A DNA stretch of 60,775 bases. Origin: an uncultured Opitutia bacterium. GTDB taxonomy: Bacteria; Verrucomicrobiota; Verrucomicrobiia; Opitutales; UBA953. A model generated the notes under the pieces. The model searched no databases. It was not told the DNA's origin and saw only the letters and a list, made by a program, of their open reading frames with translations. This document shows, in pieces, positions 1 to 10,300 of this stretch. Location of the stretch: the NCBI GenBank assembly GCA_903855995.1, contig CAIOAN010000007.1, positions 300,001-360,775 on the forward strand. Reading direction: 5' to 3'. The translations under genes were made by a program, and so were the position numbers. The first letter of the stretch is position 1. Every line of letters begins with the position of its first letter.

Positions 1-401
1 CGGTCGAGGTCTTTGTTAATTTCCCGCAGGGTGGCCTGATGGCCCGGTGCCGATGATTGGGCGACGACTTGTGGCGCGACATATTCGACGGCGGCGACGA
101 TGGCCTGCTTCGCCGGATTGTCGCGCTGGCTGTCGGAGTGTGAGAGGATGTAACCAGAGACCGTGAGCGCCAGCGCGAGCAGCGGGCCCAGTGACATGAG
201 CGTGTAATAAGTCAGCGCCGCAGATTGTTGCGGGAGCCGGTTGTCCCGGATGCCGTGCCAGGTGGTTGCGATCACGCGCCAGAAAGCCTTGAATCCTCCG
301 CGCCAGCCTTGTTCGGCGAGTGCGCTGGGCTCCCAGCTCGCGTCGAGCAGGGCAGGGGAGATTTTCCTAGGCGGGGACTCGGGGCTGGAGCCAATGGTCA
401 T
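1..401 (-). CDS. YihY/BrkB-family inner membrane protein (3' end cut by window edge)
   Basis: Translating the minus strand from the ATG at 401 gives 133 residues running off the window edge. After a roughly 45-residue cytoplasmic N-terminus there is the segment QQSAALTYYTLMSLGPLL, the hallmark of the YihY/BrkB family (once mis-called ribonuclease BN), leading into the first membrane helix (LALALTVSGYIL). The family consists of inner membrane proteins of about 280-400 residues with six helices and no settled function. Only the first helix and the following loop are visible. No clear Shine-Dalgarno sequence precedes the ATG. It is divergent from nrdB and shares the 402-748 intergenic region with it. 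Family recognition comes from the motif; the rest of the gene is not in view. Confidence 0.8.
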   Translation of the reverse strand, partial: MTIGSSPESPPRKISPALLDASWEPSALAEQGWRGGFKAFWRVIATTWHGIRDNRLPQQSAALTYYTLMSLGPLLALALTVSGYILSHSDSQRDNPAKQAIVAAVEYVAPQVVAQSSAPGHQATLREINKDLD

Positions 402-748
402 TTGCCCACGCTGAGGCTAGACGGGGTCGGCCGCAATCCCCGGCCGAATCGGGGAGGGTGAACAGCGTGAGCAACACCAACAAGTGACGTTTGCCCATAG
501 GGCGAAGCCTCGATTTTATTGGGGTCTTCTACCTAAAGCCTCTCAACTATCAAAAAACCGTTAAAAATACCCATTGTGAATAAAGTTTTTTTCAGAAGTG
601 ACAGAATGTCAGAGGCTTGCGTAAAAACACTACATGTAGTGTTGGAATAAATTTGCAGGCCCTACATCTAGTATTATCACCCATGCATACCACTTACCTA
701 GCGGCCCACGTCGGCCTCTAAAGCAACCCCTTTCCCCCTCTCCAGTCC
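402..748. other. Divergent intergenic region between brkB-like gene and nrdB
   Basis: The stretch holds the start region of the BrkB-like gene, an AT-rich part (about 535-680) and the tandem NrdR boxes described separately. On the minus strand an ATG at 498 opens a 43-codon frame with a signal-peptide-like start (MGKRHLLVLLTLF) that overlaps the BrkB-like start in another frame. I could not support it as a gene. The last 25 bases before nrdB are pyrimidine-rich and lack a Shine-Dalgarno sequence. Confidence 0.6.
627..674 (+). promoter_or_regulatory. Tandem NrdR boxes controlling nrdBA
   Basis: Box 1 (627-642) is the perfect 16-bp palindrome ACACTACATGTAGTGT. Box 2 (659-674) has the core CTACATCTAG. 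The cores start at 630 and 662, so they are 32 bp apart, about three helical turns. NrdR is the zinc-finger/ATP-cone repressor of ribonucleotide reductase genes, and it binds paired 16-bp boxes of type ACACwAtATaTwGTGT with this kind of spacing. The pair lies 75-122 bp upstream of nrdB. A -10-like TATTAT (672-677) overlaps box 2, which would fit repression by occlusion. The nrdR gene itself is not in the window. Confidence 0.85.
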
Positions 749-1840
749 ATGGAAACCATTACCATCAAAGTCGGCCAGAAATCCTTCATCCTCGATAAGA
801 CCAAAGCCGAGGAAGCCTTCGCCAATAAGCGCGTCATCAACGGCCGCGAGACCATGTTCTTCAACATCCTCCCGCTGAAATATCAGTGGGCGTACGATCT
901 CTACAAGACGATGAAGAATAACCATTGGGAGCCCGAAGATATCCCGATGCAGAAGGACTGCGAGCAGTGGCGCGATCAGACCGGTCAAATCAGCGAAATC
1001 GACCGCTGGATCGTCAAGATGGCGATTGGCTATTTCTCCGCCGCCGAAGGCATCGTCGGCGACAACATCATCCACGTCGTCCGTGAGGTTGTCACCGCGC
1101 CCGAGCTCAAGCTTGTCCTGGGTCGCCACGCGCACGAGGAGAACATCCACGCCGACTCGCTCGTCTACATGATCTCCTCGCTCGGCATCAATCCGCACGA
1201 GTGCGAGGCGATGTTCGAAGACATCCCGACAATCGCGAACAAAGCCGCTTTCGTCGTCAACAATTCGCGCGCGCTGCGCCGCAAGCTCGACCTCACGAAG
1301 CTCGAGGACAAGCAGGCGCTCGCCCACAACATCTTCCTCTTTGGTCAGTGCATGGAAGGCACCCAGTTCTACGGCCTCTTCGGCATGGTGCTGTCGCTGG
1401 CCCGCCAGAACAAGTTCCCCGGCATCGGCCAGATGTTCCGCTACACCCTGCGCGATGAATCCAATCACATCGATCTCTTCCGCAACCTGCTCGCCGAGCT
1501 CGTGAAGGAGAACCCCGATGTCTGGACGCCGGCGTTCAAGGAAGAGCTTCGTCAGCTCATGGCCACCGCCGTGTCGCTCGAGAAGGAATTCATCCGTGAC
1601 TGCCTGCCGGTCAACGGCCTCGGGCTCTCCTCAAAGGAGTTCGAGCAGTACATCGACTTCATCGCGGACCGCCGCCTGCGTAACTGCGGGCTCGACCCTT
1701 TGATGGCCGAGACGACCAACCCTTTCCCCTGGCTCTCGGAAATGATGGACCTCAAGAAGGAACAGAACTTCTTCGAGGGCCGTGTGACCGAATACCAGAA
1801 GCAAGGCGCGCTCGGTACGGTCAACGACGACGAGCTCTGA
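749..1840 (+). CDS. nrdB: Ribonucleoside-diphosphate reductase subunit beta (class Ic-like, Leu at radical site)
   Basis: This is the radical-generating R2 subunit, which with NrdA reduces ribonucleoside diphosphates to deoxyribonucleotides in the cytoplasm. At 363 residues it has normal R2 length. The six metal ligands are visible as E100, E131, H134, E203, E237 and H240, with spacings identical to those of E. coli R2 (31, 3, 34 and 3). The residue seven after E131, where E. coli has the radical Tyr122, is Leu138, and the first ligand is Glu instead of Asp. Both resemble class Ic enzymes of Chlamydia type (Phe at the radical site, Mn/Fe cofactor). Y140 is nearby but out of register. The C-terminal tail keeps a Tyr in VTEYQK that fits the radical-transfer path. 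It is the first gene of the nrdB-nrdA unit under NrdR boxes. The leader is pyrimidine-rich with no SD. The metal content is inference. Confidence 0.95.
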   Translation: METITIKVGQKSFILDKTKAEEAFANKRVINGRETMFFNILPLKYQWAYDLYKTMKNNHWEPEDIPMQKDCEQWRDQTGQISEIDRWIVKMAIGYFSAAEGIVGDNIIHVVREVVTAPELKLVLGRHAHEENIHADSLVYMISSLGINPHECEAMFEDIPTIANKAAFVVNNSRALRRKLDLTKLEDKQALAHNIFLFGQCMEGTQFYGLFGMVLSLARQNKFPGIGQMFRYTLRDESNHIDLFRNLLAELVKENPDVWTPAFKEELRQLMATAVSLEKEFIRDCLPVNGLGLSSKEFEQYIDFIADRRLRNCGLDPLMAETTNPFPWLSEMMDLKKEQNFFEGRVTEYQKQGALGTVNDDEL

Positions 1841-1969
1841 TCTTTTCTCAGCAGGCTTGGTCGTCACCCCCTCAGCGACCTAGTTTGGCACACTTTCTGT
1901 TCTTACCCAACCTGACTTTCTAAACCACAAAAACACGCGCCGGCCACCGCCGACGCGTCCACTCTCCGT

Positions 1970-1979
1970 CCCCCCCCCC
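1970..1979 (+). repeat. C10 homopolymer in the nrdB-nrdA spacer
   Basis: Ten consecutive C residues lie 32 bp upstream of the nrdA ATG in the 171-bp spacer, within a pyrimidine-rich leader that lacks a Shine-Dalgarno sequence. Tracts of this length can slip, but whether it varies cannot be judged from one sequence. Confidence 0.7.
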
Positions 1980-2011
1980 TTTCCCTTCACCCCTCTCCTT
2001 AAATCGTCTCC

Positions 2012-5200
<3,189 letters not shown>

Positions 5201-5248
5201 GGCTGACCGGAGTATCGAGTTCCGAGCACAGCGTATCGGTGGTTTGAA

Positions 5249-5275
5249 AAGGGCGTTCGCAAGGACGCCCTTCTT
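5249..5275 (+). terminator. Rho-independent terminator after nrdA
   Basis: A perfect 8-bp stem (AAGGGCGT at 5249-5256 with ACGCCCTT at 5265-5272) and an 8-base loop are followed by a short T-containing tail, 49 bp after the nrdA stop. Confidence 0.75.
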
Positions 5276-5280
5276 GTTGG

Positions 5281-5305
5281 GTAGGGTCGCGGCGGCGTCG
5301 CGACC
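5281..5305 (+). repeat. REP palindrome, GTAGGG head
   Basis: A GTAG head is followed by the stem GGTCGCG (5285-5291) pairing with CGCGACC (5299-5305). Sense orientation relative to nrdA, just past its terminator. Confidence 0.75.
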
Positions 5306-5362
5306 GTGCCTCCGACTATCTCTCTGCCGCGCCCAACCGCTAACCGATTTTACCTGTTATGG

Positions 5363-5388
5363 GTAGGGCGGTCATTGTCATGGCCGCC
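5363..5388 (+). repeat. REP palindrome, GTAGGG head
   Basis: The head GTAGGG is followed by an imperfect palindrome (GGCGGTCAT pairing with ATGGCCGCC). The same word recurs, better paired, at 30090-30115 on the other strand. Confidence 0.7.
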
Positions 5389-5453
5389 GTTCGCCGCGGC
5401 ACGTGCGTCGCGCCAGGCAATCTGACCGACCATCCTGATCTTCGTCCTCCCAC

Positions 5454-5478
5454 GGATGCGACGGCGTCGCGCCCCTAC
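5454..5478 (-). repeat. REP palindrome, GTAGGG head
   Basis: Read on the minus strand: head GTAGGG, then GGCGCGAC, a 3-base loop and GTCGCATCC. It is a stem variant of the copies at 17914-17938 and 17998-18022. Confidence 0.7.
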
Positions 5479-5539
5479 CTTAATCCCCGACTAAATATCC
5501 GGTCTCCGGTTTCCCTTTGAGTGCCCTTTGGTGTCTTGG

Positions 5540-5593
5540 GTAGGGCTGGCCATCCTTGGCCGGCCGCGGCCGAGCAGGGATGCTCGGCCCTAC
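5540..5593. repeat. Composite inverted REP pair (BIME-like)
   Basis: Two REP units face outward: GTAGGG head plus GGCTGGCCA stem on +, a short GCGG spacer, then a GGCCGAGCA hairpin ending in CCCTAC (a head read on the minus strand). The same two-unit architecture recurs at 23118-23171 and, flipped, at 28606-28661. Confidence 0.75.
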
Positions 5594-5612
5594 CTAATCA
5601 GGAAACAAAAAA

Positions 5613-5636
5613 GGACAGCCCGTGGTGCTGTCCCTA
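5613..5636 (-). repeat. REP palindrome, GTAGGG head
   Basis: On the minus strand a GTAGGG head is followed by GGACAGCAC pairing with GGGCTGTCC. The same stem word appears at 28570-28594. Confidence 0.7.
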
Positions 5637-5695
5637 CCTCGCGCCCCCATACTCTATACTCGATACTCCATAGTCTGCTCCGTTATCTTCGGCCC

Positions 5696-6415
5696 ATGTC
5701 CTCGCTGCTCACTTCCGCCGGCACGGTGCGCGTCCTCACCCGCGAAGAATCTTTCGCCGATCTGGCCGCCCGCATCAACGCGCTGGCGTCGCACGGGCCC
5801 GCTTCCGTCGGTCTCAGCGGCGGTTCCACGCCCAAGGCTTTCTACGCCTGGGCGGTGCAGACCAAGGCGCTCAGCGCCACGGCGATTGAGTGCATCGACT
5901 GGCACGTCAGCGACGAGCGGTGCGTGCCGCTCTCTTCCGATGATTCTAATTTCGGCCACGCTATCCGCGGTCTGCTCGATGCGTTGGGCGTCGCGCCGGC
6001 CCGCCGCTTTCCCTGGCCGGTCGAACTTGCCCCGGCCGTCGCCGCGCAGGCTTACGAAGCCGCCTGGGCTCAGCGTTCTCCCGCCAAGGCTTTCGACCTC
6101 TGCGTGCTCGGGCTGGGGGATGATAGTCATATCGCCTCCCTCTGGCCGAAGTGCCCCTTGATCGGCCAGAAGACTGGCCCGCGTTTCACCGCGACGGAGT
6201 GGCCTGGGCGCGGCTGGCGTTTGACAATCACCGAAGCGGGCCTCGCGCAGTGCGTCGCCATCGTGGTGCTCGTTTCCGGTAAGGCCAAGGCCCCGGCGAT
6301 GCTTGCGATCACCTGCGGCGATTACGACCCGAAGAGCCATCCTGGACAGCTCCTGCGGGCGCATGCCCACAAGGTGACCTGGTTGGCGGATCCGGACGCT
6401 GCGGCCTCGCTCTGA
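5696..6415 (+). CDS. pgl: 6-phosphogluconolactonase
   Basis: Hydrolyses 6-phosphogluconolactone to 6-phosphogluconate in the oxidative pentose phosphate pathway, in the cytoplasm. The protein is 239 residues, normal for the family. The phosphate-binding SGGSTPKAFY (residues 41-50) and SDERCVP (72-78) are the standard Pgl signatures. The later GLGDDSHIASLWP corresponds to the usual G-G-D-G-H-T-A-S-L-F-P-type motif, with Ser and Ile in place of Gly and Thr. I chose the ATG at 5696 because longer frames run back through REP palindromes and lose the family's N-terminus. No Shine-Dalgarno is evident. It is monocistronic and convergent with the following minus-strand gene, 9 bp away. No other pentose phosphate gene is adjacent. 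Confidence 0.9.
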   Translation: MSSLLTSAGTVRVLTREESFADLAARINALASHGPASVGLSGGSTPKAFYAWAVQTKALSATAIECIDWHVSDERCVPLSSDDSNFGHAIRGLLDALGVAPARRFPWPVELAPAVAAQAYEAAWAQRSPAKAFDLCVLGLGDDSHIASLWPKCPLIGQKTGPRFTATEWPGRGWRLTITEAGLAQCVAIVVLVSGKAKAPAMLAITCGDYDPKSHPGQLLRAHAHKVTWLADPDAAASL

Positions 6416-6424
6416 GGACGGCGT

Positions 6425-7318
6425 TTACTTGGCCGCCGGCTTTTCCGCGGGCTTCTTGGCTTCCTTCGGTTCCGCTTTCTTGGTCGGCTTGACTTCCTCT
6501 TCCGGCGGCTTCGGCGGGGTGTGGTCTTCGAGATGGTCGACCAGGGCGTTGATGCGGAAACGGGCATCCTCGCTGGCACCCGGGTTCTCAGCCACGAAGT
6601 AGAGACGGCGCGAACGCTGGTCGAGGATCATGGGTGAGCTGACGAGCGAGCGGAGCGAGCCGTCGGCTTCAAACGCGGCGAGGCGGAAGTTCACCACGCG
6701 GCGAGAGGTGATCGGCTTGGCGATCTGTCCGCGCTGTCCAGGCGGTGCGAAGAACACGGCGCCGTCGATATTACAGCCGATCTTGGATTTGGTGTAGTTC
6801 AAGAGGTGGATGGTCCCGTAGGGGAACGCCTCCACTCCGATATCGAAGGTCTTGACGATGGCCGTAGGTGAATTGGGCGCGGGCATCAGGAGCGCGAGCA
6901 CGTCGGTATCCGTTTCCTTGATGGCGAAGTTCGCGAACGGGACCCAGTCATCCTTGGTCACGGGATTGCCCTTCTTGTCCTTAGTGGTGACCTTGGCCTT
7001 GCGGGCGATGATCACGTCCGGCCCGCCGGTGTAATCAAACGGCTTACCGATGGTCATGGCCTGGATGGAGATCGCCTGAAACTCCTTGTCGACGAAGATG
7101 CCCAGTTCGAGCGTCTCGCCTTCCTTGAGGGTCGGCTCCTCCCACCAGGTGATGTTGAGCGCACAGGTATGCACGGGTGCCTTACCCGGTTTTTCTTTCT
7201 TACCTTCCGTCTTGGTCGGAGCGTCGGCGGGTTTCTTCGTTTCTTTGCTGTCGAGCGCGGACAGCGAGAGGGTGGAGGCGGAAAGCAGTAGCCCCGCCAG
7301 GATGGTCCTGAGGATCAT
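6425..7318 (-). CDS. Secreted hypothetical protein with Lys/Pro/Glu-rich ends
   Basis: The family was not recognised. The 297-residue product starts with a signal peptide (MILRTILAGLLLSASTLSLSA), then a Lys-rich linker. A folded region of about 220 residues with alternating hydrophobic stretches follows (WWEEPTLKEGETLELGIFVD near residue 60). The tail of about 35 residues is repetitive Lys, Pro, Glu and Ala. Two Cys are visible (C in HTCALNI and in KIGCNIDGAVFF). It begins 7 bp after the stop of the Verru_Chthon A-like gene, so the two are very likely one transcript. An accessory role for that pseudopilin-like protein is plausible but is inference from position only. Charged low-complexity tails of this kind often touch the envelope or a polyanion. 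Confidence 0.75.
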   Translation of the reverse strand: MILRTILAGLLLSASTLSLSALDSKETKKPADAPTKTEGKKEKPGKAPVHTCALNITWWEEPTLKEGETLELGIFVDKEFQAISIQAMTIGKPFDYTGGPDVIIARKAKVTTKDKKGNPVTKDDWVPFANFAIKETDTDVLALLMPAPNSPTAIVKTFDIGVEAFPYGTIHLLNYTKSKIGCNIDGAVFFAPPGQRGQIAKPITSRRVVNFRLAAFEADGSLRSLVSSPMILDQRSRRLYFVAENPGASEDARFRINALVDHLEDHTPPKPPEEEVKPTKKAEPKEAKKPAEKPAAK

Positions 7319-7325
7319 GAGAGAA

Positions 7326-10300
7326 TTAAATTTCGTTCGCGTTGAGCCAGCGGACGTTGGTCGTCTTGAAGCGTCGACCGAGTAGCCGATTGATCACCCA
7401 GCCTTCTTTCTCGGTCTGGGTGGCGTTGCTGGGCAGTCCGCCCAAGGCGCCACTGCTGTTGACGCTTTCATACGGTTCGACGATCGGGTCGTTGTCGTAC
7501 GTGATGGCTTCGCCCGGTGTGGTCGGGCGGTAGAGGAGCTTGCGACGGTTGGCTTCTTCATACGCCGGACCGCGGGTGGCGGAGGCGATGTAGTAGGGGC
7601 TGCGCTGGACGACGACTTCGACCCAGGCACGGCCGATGGAGTTGCCAGCGTTGTCGAGGGCTTCGCCATAGGCGCGGACGGTGAACGTATCCGAGCGGGC
7701 CGTCAGATTCGCACCCACGGAGTTAAGGACATCCATCTGCGAGACGAGCTGAGGTGCACCCAAGCCGGCGACGGCGTCGGTGACGTTGTAGGGGTTCGCG
7801 GGCGACGGGTCATACCTCGACGTACGGCTGTAGGCGCGGAGATTCGGGAAACGGGGCGTGGGGGCGGGGGGTTTGGGGCTGCCGGCCAGACCCTTGCGGC
7901 CGACTTTCCCCGGAATCAGGAAGTCCCAGACTTGGAACTGATAATTCGTCGTGTCGGCGATGCCATTAGGATCGACGTAGTTCGGCGCCGCCGGGTGAGC
8001 GTAGGTCCCGCCCGCGGCCGCGATGGCGGCGTCGTTGATCTTAGAGGCGTCAATGGCGGCCTGGAGCGCGCCCTTCAGCCCGTGGTCGGAAGCCAGGAGG
8101 CGACGGTTGATGAAGTCGGCCATCGACATGAAGGGTCCGCGGTCGCGAACTTCCTTCACGACTTTGTCCGCCAGGTCATCGATCTCGGCGTCCGTGAGCT
8201 CGCGGTAGCTGTTCCAAGCGGTCTTGACGCCGACGTTCGGCACGAAGTTACGCGCAAAGCGGCTCAAGACCGTCCCGCTGGTGGTCGTGCCATCGGGCAT
8301 GTTCTGTCCCTTCAATCCGGCCAGCACGGCCTTCCAGGCCTGCTTGGACGTGGAGTTCACGTTGAACCCGCCATCGTAGAGGGAGTTGCGGGCGAGGTAG
8401 GTTGGGTGCGGGAACTCGGTGGGCAGCGGGAACGTCGTGGGGTCCGCCGCGGCCTTGAGGTCGGGGATGTAGACCATGCGCTTGTTCGCGAGGGGATTAT
8501 ACCCAGCGTTCATCGCATCTTTGAGTTCCGTGAAGGAGTTGCCGGTGAGCGAAGAGTTGCCCGTGGCTTTCTTCAGCGCATCTAGCTGGTCTTTCGCGAT
8601 GGTCGTCTCGACGGGTAGGTCAGGTCCGCCCGGGAAGTTATTCTTGTAGGCGGGTAGCGAATAGGACGCCGCCTGCAGGTTGAGTCCACTGAAGTAGAAG
8701 CCGTCCCATAGGGCGAGATTCGCTGCGAAAGCATGGTCGGTTCGGACTTGCGCATAATTACGGGTCGGGCGCGTCCCTTCCACCTTCGCCACATAACCCA
8801 GTTCGGGCACCGCGACGTCTTCACCGGTGGCGTCTTTCGGCCCCGGCCATTCGGTGATCTTGGTCAAATCGGAGATGCCTGGGTTGGCGAAGGAGGAGCC
8901 GACGGTAAAGTCGGCGTCGGTGATGACTTGCGCGGCGCCCGCGGAGCCAAGCTGGGCCAGCGAGAGCAGCGGGCGTCGCGGCACAGGGAATAGTACCACG
9001 TCGGAGCGCTGGTCGACTCCGGAGGGCGAGACGCTCTGGCCCCAGTAGGCCGTCATGTGGTCACTCGAGATCTGCAGGTTGCCGAAGGTGCTCAGGTTGT
9101 AGTCGAGCTGCTTCTGCGACATGATCCAGCCGATCGGCGCGTGTGCCTTGCCGTCATAGGCGTAGAGGTGGGCCGACTGCGGGCGGACGCTGATGAAGTA
9201 GGGTGTCATCGGGGCGTTCAGCATTTCGTTGGGAGTGCGCAGGGTATCGACGGCGACGCCGTTCCAAGTCGCGATGTAGGGGTCGTAATTCTTGGCCCCG
9301 TCGAAGTGCGTGTTGGCATTCTGCGGATACCACTTGTGGCTGGAGTCGCTCGACATGTCGGCGGAGCGCAAGGTGAAGTCCGACATGAAGAATTGCTGCT
9401 TCTCGCCGTTGACGCCGGGGCTGGTCTGAATCACTCCGGTGACGCGGCTGCCGAGGGTATTGGCGCGGCCGCCGGTGGCTTCGATGTAGCCGTATTCAGG
9501 GTCGCCGTTGGGCGTGCCCATCACGGAAATGCTCGAAGAGGTGCCGGCCGCGAGGCCATCGGAGAAACCCGTCATGCCGGTCGGCACGCGGTAGTCGGGC
9601 GGGCGGGCGGTCAGGCCCATGGAGGCCTTCCAGTCTTCGTTCGGGACGATCAAGTTCGAGGAGTGGGCGTTGTCGTTGCCATACATTGGCCAGCCAGCGG
9701 TGAGCGCATGGAAACTCAGCAGCAGAGGCTCGTCGACGAGGTTCATGCCTGGAGCGGTTTCGGAGCCTTCGTATTTGAACGTGGCGAGCGAGTTGTTGTT
9801 GCTGTAGTCAGGGGCGCCGAACCAGCGGCGGTCGGCGTTGAGCTGCTGACCATCGTAGGATTTGTTGCCGAGGAGGTAGAAGTTCCAGGCTTGGTGGCCG
9901 CCGATGCTGGTCGTCCCGGTGTGCTTGCGCGGGAACACGTAGGGGGCGCCCAGATTCGTCACGTCTTGGTAGTGGGAACTTTCTTCGCCGACGACGCAGG
10001 TATCGTAGTTGACCCAACCGGAATTACGCATCGTGAAGCTCAGCGAGTTGTAGACGCCGCCATTGGGCGTCCCGAAGCCCTGATTCGCGTAGAAGCTGAT
10101 CAGCGAGTAGAGTGACTTGGCGGAGCCGTCCCAGGAGGGCAGGGCGTCATGGAGGTCGCGCGCGGTCACCACTTGGCCCCACATGGTCGCGAGCTGGCTG
10201 TAGCTGATCAGGCCTAAGGAGGAATAATTGGTGCAATAGTCGCCGATGAATTTGCAATCTGGCATGGTGGTCGGGTCGGTATACGCCTTGTTCGTGCTTG

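Larger units (their letters stand above)
5201..5695. other. nrdA-pgl intergenic region, rich in REP palindromes
   Basis: No gene is supported in these 495 bp. They contain the nrdA terminator and six REP units (listed separately) at 5281-5305, 5363-5388, 5454-5478, the inverted pair 5540-5593, and 5613-5636. Reading frames that extend pgl upstream through the REPs translate the repeat itself and were not used. Confidence 0.7.

Noticed and set aside
367-498. 43-codon minus-strand frame with a signal-peptide-like start
   Set aside because: It overlaps the start of the BrkB-like gene in another frame, has no Shine-Dalgarno sequence, and nothing beyond the hydrophobic start supports it.
5528-5695. 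Upstream extension of pgl to 5528
   Set aside because: The extension is a translation of REP palindromes; the family's N-terminus begins at the ATG at 5696.
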